This document shows positions 1 through 8,324 of a stretch of 64,000 bases of DNA, in pieces. Source of the stretch: Streptomyces aureoverticillatus (lineage in GTDB: Bacteria > Actinomycetota > Actinomycetes > Streptomycetales > Streptomycetaceae); the NCBI RefSeq assembly GCF_014649395.1, contig NZ_BMSY01000020.1, forward strand, positions 35,579 through 99,578. Reading direction: 5' to 3'. Position 1 is the stretch's first letter. Every line of letters begins with the position of its first letter. A program made the position numbers and the translations under genes. The notes under the pieces are model-generated. The model saw only the letters and a list, made by a program, of their open reading frames with translations. It searched no databases and was not told where the DNA came from.

Positions 1-96
1 CTCCGGCATACCGACATCTCGGAAGCACTGCCCGGCGGCCCTCTCGATGTCTTGGAGGACGGGCAGTTCGTCCAGGCTCACGGCTCGGATGTGCAT
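1..96 (-). CDS. GNAT-family N-acetyltransferase, N-terminal part (runs off the window)
   Basis: The minus strand reads MHIRAVSLDELPVLQDIE from an ATG at 96 and remains open to the window edge. This is the usual first strand and helix of a GNAT acetyltransferase (I-R-x-A then a Leu/Val-rich helix with Glu). Only 32 residues are visible, so the substrate cannot be inferred. The 160 bp between it and the decayed gpsA at 258 show no gene. Confidence 0.55.
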   Translation of the reverse strand, partial: MHIRAVSLDELPVLQDIERAAGQCFRDVGMPE

Positions 97-257
97 GGAC
101 GCATTCTCCACGGCACGCCGGAAGGCGCCACCGATTAAGCGTGCTGTGACGGCGGTCCACCGGCGGTGCTGCGTGGCACAGGCCCGCATCGACCGGCCCG
201 TGCGTCACTCACCCGATGCCGGCGGTCACAACAGGGCGAACGTTGTCTGATGCGGCA

Positions 258-1130
258 TTAGTTCCGGTACCGTTCGGGCTTCGGTGAGCGTGACATCAGG
301 AGGTCCGCGGCATCGCGCGCTGTGTACCTTCCTTCCACGATGTCGACGACCACCGCCGTGATGGGCATCTCCACCCCGCGACGGTGAGCAAGAGCGAGCA
401 GCGCCCCGGCGGACTTCACGCCTTCGGCGGTCTGGGAGGTGGCGGTGGTTGCCTGAGCGATCGTCATGCCCTGGCCCAGATGGTGGCCGAAGGTGCGGTT
501 TCAGGAGAGTGGTGAGCTGCAGGTGGCTACGAGGTCCCCGACGCCGGCGAGGCCGGAGAACGTCAGGGGGTCGGCGCCGAACACCTGGCCGTCGGTGTTG
601 GTGTAGGGACGGAAGTACCCGGTCTGGGAGGCCTCCTGGAGCTGTTCGGCTGTCTTCTCATCCGGGGCGGCGATGACGGGGGCCGCCGGCTGGCGTGCTG
701 CGCTTTCGCGGGCGAGGTTGGGGCCGGAGAGCACTGCGACGCGTGCCGGGGGGACTTCGGTGACCTGTGTGATGACCTCGCTCATGCGTAGTCCAGTGCT
801 GGTCTCGACGCCCTTCATCAGGCTGACGACCAGGGTGTCGGCACCGATGTGTGGTGCCCAGCCGGTGAGGTTCGCACGCAGGGTCTGCGCGGGAATGGAG
901 ATCACGGCGACATCAGCCTCGGCCAAGGCAACGGCGGGGTCGCTCGTCGCCTTCAGGCTGGGCAGCAGGGGGGTGCCCGGCAGGTAGTCGGGATTCTCGT
1001 GTCGTGTGTTGATCGCGTCCGCGATCTCCTTGCGGCGGGCGTGGACGACGACGTCGTTGCCGGCGTCCGCGAGCACCATGGCGTGGGTGGTGCCCCATGA
1101 TCCGGCCGACGATACGGGGCCGGAGCCCGA
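258..1130 (-). pseudogene. gpsA: gpsA remnant: NAD(P)-dependent glycerol-3-phosphate dehydrogenase
   Basis: The family makes sn-glycerol-3-phosphate from dihydroxyacetone phosphate for phospholipid synthesis. Recognisable pieces in one frame are GSWGTT of the Rossmann fold, NPDYLPG, VSLMKGVE, VLSGPNLARE, GADPLTFSGLAGVGDLVAT and QTAEGVKS...MPIT. Three lesions are visible. The extreme N-terminus, including the first Gly of GxGxxG, is replaced by unrelated sequence. About 50 residues between YTNTD and GADPLTF, which carry the conserved catalytic-lysine segment, are missing. A TGA at 501-503 stands where CGA (Arg of SPLSRN) is expected, and the frame continues after it as NRTFGHHLGQG. It is therefore dead, and an intact gpsA should lie elsewhere in the genome. 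Confidence 0.9.
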
Positions 1131-1356
1131 ACTGCTCTGGACCACCGTCGAGCACAAGGTTGACGCGGCCATGGTGCTCCCCCCCCTTCGCCTACCAGGA
1201 CGTGCCCGTCGGCGCCTACACCATCACCGCCGAACTGCCCGCCGCCGTCGACCGTGCCCTCACTAGGCGAGCGACTGCCATGGCACCAACCACAGCTCAA
1301 ACACTCAAGATCGCCTAGCAGCACCCAAGATGTGACCCAGCTCACTCACACGCCGG

Positions 1357-1408
1357 ATATACGCAACCGTACATTCGGCCTACCTTCGTCTTATACGCAA
1401 GCGTATAA
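1357..1408. promoter_or_regulatory. Paired 18-bp operator-like dyads upstream of the DUF2867-DUF3995 operon
   Basis: Site 2 (1391-1408) is a perfect dyad, TTATACGC-AA-GCGTATAA. Site 1 (1357-1374), ATATACGCAACCGTACAT, matches it at 14 of 18 positions. Their starts are 34 bp apart. The spacer contains TACCTT (1381-1386), which fits an actinobacterial -10 of the form TAnnnT, so a promoter reading toward 1455 may be sandwiched between the two sites. The same arrangement recurs at 48841-48892. The 230 bp to the left (1131-1356) hold no gene that I recognise. Confidence 0.7.
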
Positions 1409-1454
1409 CGGGGATGGCAGACGGTGTCCCGAGGCAGGAAAGGCGGCAACAGCC

Positions 1455-1844
1455 ATGAAACTTCCCCGCACCTCCTCCACCGATCAACCGTGGCGGATCC
1501 ACACGCTCACCCGCGACTTCAAGACCGAGGACGTGTGGTCGTACCGCGCCCCCGGCGCCGGTTCTGACGACTTCCCCGTGATGCTCGCCGCGATGCGGAC
1601 GGGCCGCGAGACCGTCCACACCCTCATGCGCCTGGGACGGGAGCCATCCGGCGACGGCACCAGCGATCACGAACTGCGCACGGCGGTCCTGGTCAAGCCC
1701 AACGGCCGGTTCGGACAGCTGCACATGGCCTTCATCGCACCGTTCCGCTACCTGATCGTCCACCCGGCGCCGACCCGCCAGTGGGAGCGCGCGTGGCGGG
1801 ACCGCGCGCTTCTGCTCCCCGAGGGCACCAGCCCTCAATCATGA
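1455..1844 (+). CDS. DUF2867 family protein
   Basis: A 129-residue soluble protein. The core F-K-T-E-D-V-W near the N-terminus, followed by FPVML, then VLVKPNGRFGQLHMAFIAPFRYLIVHP and a C-terminal W-x-R segment, is the DUF2867 pattern seen in many actinobacteria; the biochemical function is unknown. The ATG at 1455 is preferred because it follows a purine-rich stretch (AGGAAAGGCGG) just downstream of the operator pair. Its stop is close to the next gene (an ATGA overlap exists at 1841), so the two form an operon. Being followed by a small membrane protein suggests a joint membrane-linked role, but that is inference. Confidence 0.8.
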   Translation: MKLPRTSSTDQPWRIHTLTRDFKTEDVWSYRAPGAGSDDFPVMLAAMRTGRETVHTLMRLGREPSGDGTSDHELRTAVLVKPNGRFGQLHMAFIAPFRYLIVHPAPTRQWERAWRDRALLLPEGTSPQS

Positions 1845-1867
1845 TCCCCGCGAGCGGAGGCAGGCAG

Positions 1868-2320
1868 ATGGTCAGGACCGTGGTTCCCGCAACATTGGCG
1901 ACCGTCCTAGGAGGACTCGGCTGCCTCCACTTCGTCTGGATATTCACCCCCTGGCCACTGCCGGACGTGGAGACGTTCTACAGGGTCATCGGCGGCGTGG
2001 ACAGCAACGAGACACCGTCCGCCGTGCCCACCGCACTGGTGGGCACGGCGCTCATCGGCGGCGCCGTGCTCACTCTCATGGTCAACGAGAACATTCCCGG
2101 GATCGGCCCGGAGTGGTTGCGCCGCCTCGGCATCTACGGCCTGTCCGGCGTCATGTTCCTGCGCGGCCTGGGTGGTTACTCCATGAACTCGGGCGCCACC
2201 AGTGAGTTCCAGACGTGGAACTCCGCCCTGTACTCGCCGCTGTGCATCGGGCTCGGCCTCCTCGCCGGGACCGTCGGGCTGGCCGCGACCCGGCGCGCCC
2301 GCCGCACCCCTCCCCCGTAG
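1868..2320 (+). CDS. DUF3995 family four-helix membrane protein
   Basis: A 150-residue protein with four hydrophobic segments and the DUF3995 signature LHFVWIFTPWPLPD after the first helix. A start at 1868 is chosen because AGCGGAGG lies seven bases upstream; an alternative ATG at 1841 would overlap the DUF2867 stop as ATGA. It is co-transcribed with DUF2867. A functionally similar small membrane protein (DUF6463) at 48338 appears to sit under the same type of operator, which argues that both belong to one regulon. No enzymatic motif is visible. Confidence 0.8.
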   Translation: MVRTVVPATLATVLGGLGCLHFVWIFTPWPLPDVETFYRVIGGVDSNETPSAVPTALVGTALIGGAVLTLMVNENIPGIGPEWLRRLGIYGLSGVMFLRGLGGYSMNSGATSEFQTWNSALYSPLCIGLGLLAGTVGLAATRRARRTPPP

Positions 2321-2371
2321 AGCGTGATCGACACCCCCTCGCGCTGACGCGCCCCACACAGGACACTTGGC

Positions 2372-2743
2372 TCATGCGCCTCCGCTGAACGCGCTCTTGA
2401 ACCAGCCCCCAGCCGTGAGCTGAGCGTTGATCGGCGCGTGTTCCAGCAGCCCGGCCAGCGCGGCGCGATCGGCCGGGCCCAGTACCTTCGCCGGGCGCCC
2501 GGGACGCGGGGCATCGGGCAGCACAGCGACCCCGCCGTCCTCGAAGCGGTGGACCGCGGCGCGGACCGTGACCGGGTTGCACTCCAGCAGGTCGGCGACC
2601 TCGGGCACGGTCTTGCAGCGACCCAGCAGCCGGATGCACTCCAGGCGTTGCCGGGTGCAGCGCGTCAGGTCCCGCCGCGCCAGCAGTACATGCAGGCCAC
2701 GGCACTGATCGGCAGTCAGCTCGACGCGGAGGAACTTCGGCAT
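2372..2743 (-). pseudogene. IS630-type transposase, N-terminal helix-turn-helix fragment
   Basis: The 123-residue product starts MPKFLRVELT and contains the two tandem DNA-binding helix-turn-helix segments of IS630-family transposases (RQRLECIRLLGRCKTVPEVA, then NPVTVRAAVHRF followed by GRPAKV). The DDE catalytic domain that should follow is absent: the frame ends with WFKSAFSGGA within 50 bp of the DUF3995 stop. It is an insertion-sequence relic, not an active element. The 200 bp between it and the TetR gene (2744-2947) contain no gene I can support. Confidence 0.75.
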
Positions 2744-2947
2744 GGTGTCCCTCCCGCAGGACACCAATGCAAGCCGCAACCAACTTCACCAGGTCCGATC
2801 AGGAGTTTCAGGTAGATACGGGTTGACCAGAAGGAACGCGGTCCGGCGGTCGTATCCAGGGTGGCGAAGTCAGTGGAGGCCTGCTCGATCACCTCTGGGT
2901 AGACCTCTCGCTGGGCATGCTCGGCCAGTGCCCGGCCTGACGTGCGG

Positions 2948-3550
2948 TCAGGACTGGTCCAAGGCCCGTTCGATCGCTCGGCGGGCCCGGCCCGCGGCCG
3001 CCCGGTCATGCTGGAGCTGCATGGCCGCGTTCAGTGCCAGCCCGGCGGCGACGATCTCGAACAGCGCCTGGTCGACGTCGAACCCGGCGGGCAGCTCGCC
3101 GCTCTCCACCGCCGCGATCAGGTCCGCCCGCAGCTGTTCCCGCCAGCGCGACCACACCTCGGCCACCGCGTCGCGGACCCGGCCGGGGCGGCCGTCGTAC
3201 TCGGTGAGCGCCGCGGTCATCAGGCAACCGCCCGGCAGCAGCGGCGCTTCCAGATAGCCCACGGAGTTGGCGCACACCGCGCGCAGCCGCCGCAGACCCG
3301 GCGGCTCGGCCAGAGCGGGCTCGACCACCCGGTGCCAGAAGTCCACGAACGCCTTGTCCAGCGTGGAGATCTGCAGCGTCTCCTTGGTGCCGAAGTGCTT
3401 GTGCACCCCGGACTTGCTCATCTCCAGCTCCTCGGCGAGCCGGCCGATGGTGATGCCGTCCAGCCCTTCCTCGGAGGCGATCTCGGCGGCACGGCCGAGG
3501 ATCCGGCCCCTGGTGGCCTGCGCTTCGGCTGCTGAGCGTCGTGGTGACAT
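2948..3550 (-). CDS. TetR/AcrR-family transcriptional repressor
   Basis: A 200-residue protein with an N-terminal TetR helix-turn-helix (about residues 14-60: GLDGITIGRLAEELEMSKSGVHKHFGTKETL) and an all-helical ligand-binding C-terminal domain with PGGCLMTAALTEYD, typical of the TetR_C subfamily that has a conserved Cys in LPGGC. It is divergent from the metallo-hydrolase at 3643, and two 20-bp dyads lie between them, so it most likely represses itself and that gene. The ligand is unknown. Confidence 0.88.
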   Translation of the reverse strand: MSPRRSAAEAQATRGRILGRAAEIASEEGLDGITIGRLAEELEMSKSGVHKHFGTKETLQISTLDKAFVDFWHRVVEPALAEPPGLRRLRAVCANSVGYLEAPLLPGGCLMTAALTEYDGRPGRVRDAVAEVWSRWREQLRADLIAAVESGELPAGFDVDQALFEIVAAGLALNAAMQLQHDRAAAGRARRAIERALDQS

Positions 3551-3560
3551 GCGATGAGGA

Positions 3561-3606
3561 TAGCGTACGCGCGTTCGCTATTGTTTTAGTGAACGTCCGT
3601 ACGCTA
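3561..3606. promoter_or_regulatory. Two 20-bp TetR operators in the divergent promoter
   Basis: TAGCGTACGCGCGTTCGCTA (3561-3580) is palindromic except for positions 6 and 15. TAGTGAACGTCCGTACGCTA (3587-3606), read on the opposite strand, is a near copy. The centres are 26 bp apart. The sites cover the region between the start codons at 3550 (minus) and 3643 (plus), as expected for autoregulation by the TetR protein. Confidence 0.7.
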
Positions 3607-3642
3607 ACTTCCGCGGCAACCATCGCGACGAAGGAGTGCAGG

Positions 3643-4425
3643 ATGCGGGTGCGACGACTGGGCTGGGCCGGACTGGAGATCGAGGCGGGCGGCGAGCGAC
3701 TGGTGATCGACTATGTGCGGGACCTCTCACCGCTGTTCACGGGGTGGAAGCCCGGCGAGGGGCTTGCGGTGCCGAGCGGGAAGGCCACCGCCGCACTGGT
3801 GACCCACCTGCACCGGGACCACACCGACGCGTCCGCGCTCGCGGACGTACTGACGCCGGGCGCGCCGGTGCTGCGACCGGCACCCGGTCACGGCGACGAC
3901 GTGGACAACGTGACGACGTTGCCAGCCGAGCGCGAGCTGACTCTGCACCGGCTGGCTGCCGAGGTCGTGGATGCCTGGTCCACCCGCGAACTCGGGCCGT
4001 TCCGCGTCACCGCCGTCCCCTCCGTCGACGGGCTGGGCGACCCGCAGCTGAACTGGGTGGTGCAGGCCGACGGGCAGCGGGTCTTCCACGGCGGCGACAC
4101 CATGTTCCACGGCTACTGGTGGCTCATCGCGCGCCGGTTCAGCCCGTTCGACGCGGTGTTCCTGCCCGCCAACGGCGCGGTGGTCGACGCGCCGCACCTG
4201 CAGCCGCCGAGCCCGCTGCCCGCTGCGATGGACCCGAGGCAGGCCGCCGCGGCCGCGGAGATCCTCAACGCCCGGTACGCAGTGCCGATGCACTACGAGG
4301 CGGAGCAGCCGGACAAGATCGCGGGCTACGTCGAGGTCTCCGACCCGGAGAACGAGTTCCGCACGCACGCCGGACGGCGCGCACACGTGCTGGCCGTCGG
4401 GGAATGGCTGGACCTGGCCACATGA
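3643..4425 (+). CDS. Metallo-beta-lactamase-fold hydrolase
   Basis: A 260-residue protein of the beta-lactamase_2/UlaG-like branch. The metal motif HxHxDH is present as HLHRDH (His55, His57, Asp59, His60), with a second-sphere Asp in FHGGDT and a late His in VPMHYEAEQ. The ATG at 3643 follows AAGGAG (3631-3636) and gives the usual family N-terminus (RVRRLGWAGLEIE). The substrate cannot be told from sequence; relatives act on cyclic phosphoesters or lactones. It is divergent from, and probably repressed by, the TetR gene. Confidence 0.85.
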   Translation: MRVRRLGWAGLEIEAGGERLVIDYVRDLSPLFTGWKPGEGLAVPSGKATAALVTHLHRDHTDASALADVLTPGAPVLRPAPGHGDDVDNVTTLPAERELTLHRLAAEVVDAWSTRELGPFRVTAVPSVDGLGDPQLNWVVQADGQRVFHGGDTMFHGYWWLIARRFSPFDAVFLPANGAVVDAPHLQPPSPLPAAMDPRQAAAAAEILNARYAVPMHYEAEQPDKIAGYVEVSDPENEFRTHAGRRAHVLAVGEWLDLAT

Positions 4426-4504
4426 CCGCAAACTCCGCCGCGCCAACGGGCTCAGGCAGCAACGGGACGTATGCATGTCCGATGCGCACGGAGGAGACCA
4501 CGGC

Positions 4505-4996
4505 TCAGCGTCCGGTGGCGCCGTCGATGAGTTCGCGGAGGATGTCTGCGTGACCTGCGTGGCGGCCGGTTTCCTCGATCATGTGGGTGAGCGCCCAGCG
4601 AACGCTCGGCGACGAGCCTGGACGCCCCGGCCGGTGGAGCGGTGCGCCGAGATCGGTGCATTCGTCGAGAACCTTGTTCGCACGGTCGACGGTTGCCCGG
4701 TAGCGGGCGACGACGTCGGCGACGCTGTCCTCAGGAGCAGGCCGGAAGGTCGCTTGCCAGTCAGTGGTCCGTTCGCCGAGAAATGTCGCTCTCTCGACGG
4801 CGATCAGATGGTTGAGCAGGCCGAGCAAGGTCGTGCCCGAGGGCACCGCTGATGTCCGGACCTGAGGTTCCGCGGCTCCGTCGACCTTCGTGGCGATCGA
4901 GGCACGCAGATAGTCGAGGAACCCACGCAGGACGTCGGCTTCGCTGTTCGCGGTGCGGGGCGGAGGGGTGTCCTTGCGGCGGGAGGAGCTGGGCAT
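4505..4996 (-). CDS. DinB-like (DUF664) four-helix protein
   Basis: A 163-residue protein matching the DUF664/DinB superfamily. It has an initial helix with FLDYLRASI, then GTTLLGLLNHLIAVERATFLG with the metal-binding His of NHL, and a C-terminal HMIEETGRHAGHADILRELIDG segment carrying the remaining His ligands. In actinobacteria this superfamily includes mycothiol-dependent enzymes and proteins of unknown role. It is transcribed alone; tandem 28-bp repeats lie directly upstream of its start. Confidence 0.85.
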   Translation of the reverse strand: MPSSSRRKDTPPPRTANSEADVLRGFLDYLRASIATKVDGAAEPQVRTSAVPSGTTLLGLLNHLIAVERATFLGERTTDWQATFRPAPEDSVADVVARYRATVDRANKVLDECTDLGAPLHRPGRPGSSPSVRWALTHMIEETGRHAGHADILRELIDGATGR

Positions 4997-5007
4997 CGCG
5001 TTCGCCT

Positions 5008-5063
5008 TTCGGTTTACGTGTGGTCCGTCTCGGCCTTCGGTTTACATGTGGTCAGTCTCGGCC
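5008..5063. repeat. Two tandem 28-bp direct repeats upstream of the DinB-like gene
   Basis: Two head-to-tail copies (5008-5035 and 5036-5063) begin TTCGGTTTAC and end GTCTCGGCC. They differ at only two positions. They begin 12 bp upstream of the start codon at 4996, so they may hold a promoter or operator. No TTGACA/TAnnnT pair is convincing. Confidence 0.65.
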
Positions 5064-5120
5064 GACATGCCGCGAAGACGGAGCAACCTTTGCCGTTTCG
5101 GCAAGTTGCCCCCCCTCCCG

Positions 5121-5273
5121 TCAGCGGCTGCGCAGCATGAGCAGCAACAGAGTCACCGCGGCGATGCCGACCAGCAGCGCGGTTCCGAGCGACGGCCTCT
5201 CGAAGGCGACGTACGTGACACCTCCACCTACCGCCAGCACCAGCACCGTCTCGGAGTCCAGACGACCATTCAT
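5121..5273 (-). CDS. Small two-helix membrane protein (50 aa)
   Basis: A 50-residue product begins MNGRLDSETVLVLAVGGG and has two hydrophobic stretches (about residues 8-23 and 30-46) separated by FERPSLG, ending LMLRSR with a positive tail. GGAGAGGGG lies upstream of the ATG at 5273. Small proteins of this kind are common in streptomycetes, but I do not recognise a named family. It lies downstream of the PIG-L gene, separated by a hairpin terminator, so it is probably transcribed on its own. Confidence 0.55.
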   Translation of the reverse strand: MNGRLDSETVLVLAVGGGVTYVAFERPSLGTALLVGIAAVTLLLLMLRSR

Positions 5274-5306
5274 GGGCTCGTTCCCCTCTCCACTCTCAAC
5301 GAAAGG

Positions 5307-5327
5307 GGGACCCCTCCTTGGGGTCCC
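5307..5327 (-). terminator. Hairpin terminator after the PIG-L gene
   Basis: An 8-bp stem GGGACCCC/GGGGTCCC with a 5-nt loop, followed on the minus strand by CCTTTCG. It sits 70 bp past the PIG-L stop and upstream of the 50-aa membrane protein gene. Confidence 0.6.
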
Positions 5328-5397
5328 TCGGAGAGGGAGAGCGCCGCGGGACTTGGCCCTTACGCGGGTTCTGCAAGATTCTTTTCGGTGATGCCGG

Positions 5398-6153
5398 TCA
5401 GAGGTCCGTTCGGATGGGGCCCGTGGCGTGCGGGTCGCGGCGGATGTACCACTCGGTGGACAGCAACCTCGCCCGCTCGGCGGGTGCAAGGCTCGCGAGC
5501 CACCCCGGAAGGGCTCCCCGCTCCACCTCACTGCGGTGCGCCAGGATGGCGCTGATCTTCTGGTCGATCCAGGGGCCGACGTCGACCGTCGCGGTGACCG
5601 ACTCGTCCGGGACGCTGTACATCGTCCTGTCCCGAAGGACCAGGCTCTGGCCCAACATCCGCGCGAAGGAGTGCGGGTGTGTGGCCAGGTAGAGGGAGCT
5701 CGGCTGCCAGGGTGCGCCGGCGTCCGGGTAGAGCTGGTCCAGCGCGGCGGCCTGGAAGGCGAGCGTGGTGACCCGGTGGGTGTGGACGTGGTCCGGGTGC
5801 CCGGTCAGGCCGCCATAGGCGTCATGGGTGACGACGATGTCCGGGCGGAACTGCCTGATGTGCACGACCAGCCGTTGGACCGCCTCGTCCAGTGGCGCGT
5901 CCACGAAGCGGGCGCTGCCCGGTGCCGACTCCGGCACCCGCGCATCGGCGTAGCCGAGCAACCGCGGCCCGTCGGCGCCGAGAATGCGGAGCGCGTCGGC
6001 CAGCTCCGCCGCGCGCTGTGTCTCCGGTTCCCAGGTCGCCGTGACGACCGCGGTGCGGGCTCCCCCAGCCGCGTGACGGGCCAGTACTCCACCCGCCGAC
6101 AGAGACTCGTCGTCCGGATGCGCGAATACCGCGAGGAGGCTCGGCAAGGTCAT
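5398..6153 (-). CDS. PIG-L/LmbE-family N-deacetylase
   Basis: A 251-residue zinc deacetylase-like protein. AHPDDE (residues 11-16) supplies two metal ligands and the catalytic Asp; a second motif HPDHVHTH supplies the remaining His ligand. In actinobacteria the family includes MshB (GlcNAc-inositol deacetylase), mycothiol S-conjugate amidase and antibiotic-pathway deacetylases. Length and the DAYGGLTGHPDH motif fit MshB/Mca-like enzymes, but the sequence does not decide which. The ATG at 6153 puts the first strand (LLAVFAHPDDE) directly at the N-terminus as in the family. Confidence 0.85.
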   Translation of the reverse strand: MTLPSLLAVFAHPDDESLSAGGVLARHAAGGARTAVVTATWEPETQRAAELADALRILGADGPRLLGYADARVPESAPGSARFVDAPLDEAVQRLVVHIRQFRPDIVVTHDAYGGLTGHPDHVHTHRVTTLAFQAAALDQLYPDAGAPWQPSSLYLATHPHSFARMLGQSLVLRDRTMYSVPDESVTATVDVGPWIDQKISAILAHRSEVERGALPGWLASLAPAERARLLSTEWYIRRDPHATGPIRTDL

Positions 6154-6511
6154 GAGTGAGTGCGCCTTTCCGTACAACGCTTTACGCGCCTTCCGTGCTT
6201 TCCGTACATGGTCGCCCAGTCCGCATGGCCAGTTGGTGACACAGGCGGGGCAGGCCGCCTTCGACACCGAGGCCGACGAGGCTCGGCACGACGGCGGTGT
6301 CCGATGCGGCGTCTGCTGAATCCCCGCACCACGCAGGCACCCGCAGATCAGCGGCCTGCGTGAAGGGCCCCCGCGACTCCTGCACCCCACACCTGACCAA
6401 CCGCCACACAGGGCACAAGATCGGACAGAAGTTACTTTTAGGTATGCCGTGACTTCCCACGCGGGCGGCAGTAGAACTCGTTTCAATCAAGCCAAACGTG
6501 AGGAAGGTCAC
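6154..6511. other. Intergenic region upstream of cholesterol oxidase
   Basis: The 358 bp between the divergent PIG-L and cholesterol oxidase genes have open frames but none with a ribosome-binding site or family resemblance. The last 30 bp carry the cholesterol oxidase ribosome-binding site. I see no clear dyad or promoter. Confidence 0.4.
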
Positions 6512-8134
6512 ATGAGCGCTACACCCATGCACAATGCGCCACCTGACAGGTTGTCACGTCGAAGATTCATTGCTGGAACGAGTTCCATTCTTGGTACCGT
6601 CGCACTCGCCTCACAGGCGCTTCCGGCCCGGGCGGTCGACATCGACGCCGTCCGCGTGCCCGCCCTGGTGATCGGCACCGGATACGGCGGCTCCGTCGCC
6701 GCCCTGCGGCTCGCCGAAGCGGGCGTAGACGTGCACATGGTCGAGATGGGCATGGCTTGGGACACTCCGGGCTCCGACGGCAAGATCTTCGCCAACACCA
6801 CGAGCCCGGACATCCGTTCCTACTGGCTCCGCACCAAGACCAAGCAGCCCCTCAGCAACTTCCTCGGCTTCCCGCTCGACAAGGACGTCCCGCGCCACAC
6901 CGGGATCCTGGACGCCGAGGAGTTCGGCGGCATCATCGTCTACCAGGGCCGCGGCGTGGGCGGCGGCTCACTGGTCAACGGCGGCATGGCGGTCACGCCG
7001 AAGCGCGAGAACTTCGGCGCCGTGCTGCCCACGGTCGAAGCGGCCGAGATGTACGGGACGTACTACCCGCGCGCCAACGCGGGCCTCGGAGTGAGCACCA
7101 TCGACCCGGCCTGGTTCGAGACGGCCGAGTGTTATCGGTACGCCCGGGTCGGCCGCAAACACGCGCAGCGCTCCGGCTTCCCGTTCGTCTTCGTACCCGA
7201 TGTGTACGACTGGGACTACATGAAGCGCGAAGCCGCGGGCACCGCCACCAAGTCGGCCCTCGCGGGCGAGATCCTCTACGGCAACAACCACGGCAAGAAG
7301 TCGCTGCAGCAGACCTACCTCGCCCGCGCCAGGGCCACCGGCCGAGTCACCATCTCGCCGCTGCACAAGGTCACTTCGGTTGCCCCGGCGGCCGGGGGCG
7401 GCTACACGGTCACGGTCGAGCAGATCGACACCAGCGGGGACACCACCGCCACCAAGGCCATGACGGCCGACAAGGTGTTCTTCGCCGCGGGCAGCGTCGG
7501 CACCAGCAAGCTCCTGGTCAGGCTGAAGGCCACCGGTGCGCTCCCCCGCCTCAACGGCGAGGTCGGCAAGGGCTGGGGCGACAACGGCAACGTCATGTGC
7601 GGGCGCGCCAACCACATGTGGGACGCGACCGGCAAGCTCCAGTCGTCCATCCCCACGGCCGGCATCGACAACTGGGCCGCGGGCGGCGCCTTCGCCGAGG
7701 TGGCACCGCTGCCGACCGGGATCGAGACGTACGCCTCGTTCTATCTGTCGATCACCAGGAACCCGCACCGCGCCCAGTTCTCCTGGAACGCGGCGACGGG
7801 ACGGGTCGAACTGAACTGGCAGACCGCGTGGAAGCAGCCGTCGATCGACGCCGCCAAGACGATCTTCGACAAGATCAACGCCAAGGAGGGGACGATCTAC
7901 CGCACCGACCTCTTCGGCACGTACAAGATCTGGGGAGATCACCTCACGTACCATCCGCTCGGCGGCGCCGTCCTCGACAAGGCCACCGACAACTACGGTC
8001 GTCTGCACGGCCATCCGGGCCTTTACGTCATCGACGGCGCGCTGATTCCCGGCAACACCAGCGTCAACCCGTTCGTCACCATCACGGCGCTCGCCGAGCG
8101 GAACATCGAGAAGATCGTCGCGACTGATCTGTGA
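6512..8134 (+). CDS. choA: Secreted cholesterol oxidase
   Basis: A 540-residue flavoprotein oxidising 3-beta-hydroxysterols and isomerising the product to 4-en-3-ones with release of H2O2. A Tat signal (SRRRF at 15-19, hydrophobic core, ALPARA before the mature end) exports it folded. The FAD-binding GTGYGG is at 55-60, the conserved GRGVGGGSLVNGGM follows, and the catalytic His/Asn region is represented by YHPLGG and NPFVTITALAERN. Length is that of the class I GMC-type enzyme of Streptomyces. GAGGAAGG lies just before the ATG at 6512. No cytochrome P450 partner gene (choP in some strains) is adjacent. Confidence 0.95.
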   Translation: MSATPMHNAPPDRLSRRRFIAGTSSILGTVALASQALPARAVDIDAVRVPALVIGTGYGGSVAALRLAEAGVDVHMVEMGMAWDTPGSDGKIFANTTSPDIRSYWLRTKTKQPLSNFLGFPLDKDVPRHTGILDAEEFGGIIVYQGRGVGGGSLVNGGMAVTPKRENFGAVLPTVEAAEMYGTYYPRANAGLGVSTIDPAWFETAECYRYARVGRKHAQRSGFPFVFVPDVYDWDYMKREAAGTATKSALAGEILYGNNHGKKSLQQTYLARARATGRVTISPLHKVTSVAPAAGGGYTVTVEQIDTSGDTTATKAMTADKVFFAAGSVGTSKLLVRLKATGALPRLNGEVGKGWGDNGNVMCGRANHMWDATGKLQSSIPTAGIDNWAAGGAFAEVAPLPTGIETYASFYLSITRNPHRAQFSWNAATGRVELNWQTAWKQPSIDAAKTIFDKINAKEGTIYRTDLFGTYKIWGDHLTYHPLGGAVLDKATDNYGRLHGHPGLYVIDGALIPGNTSVNPFVTITALAERNIEKIVATDL

Positions 8135-8324
8135 ACCGCGCGCCTGTCCACGTTCCCTTCCGCGCCTGCCCACGTGCCTTGCCGTGTCTGTCCTGGACGG
8201 TCAAGGAGGCGACCGACGGGTCTCGTGACCGGGAGCCGTCCGCGTCCACCCCTTCCAGTCGCTCGACGAGAAGAACTCCCTGGGCATCAAGGGACCGGTC
8301 GAGCGCAGGCCCCGGCTGTGCTCG

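Noticed and set aside
1131..1320. A plus-strand frame reading EPELLWTTVEHKVDAAM
   Set aside because: It is short, interrupted at a C run and next to a decayed gene; no family was recognised and no ribosome-binding site was found.
6182..6532. A 116-codon minus-strand frame between PIG-L and cholesterol oxidase
   Set aside because: It overlaps the choA start and ribosome-binding site and has no recognisable motifs.
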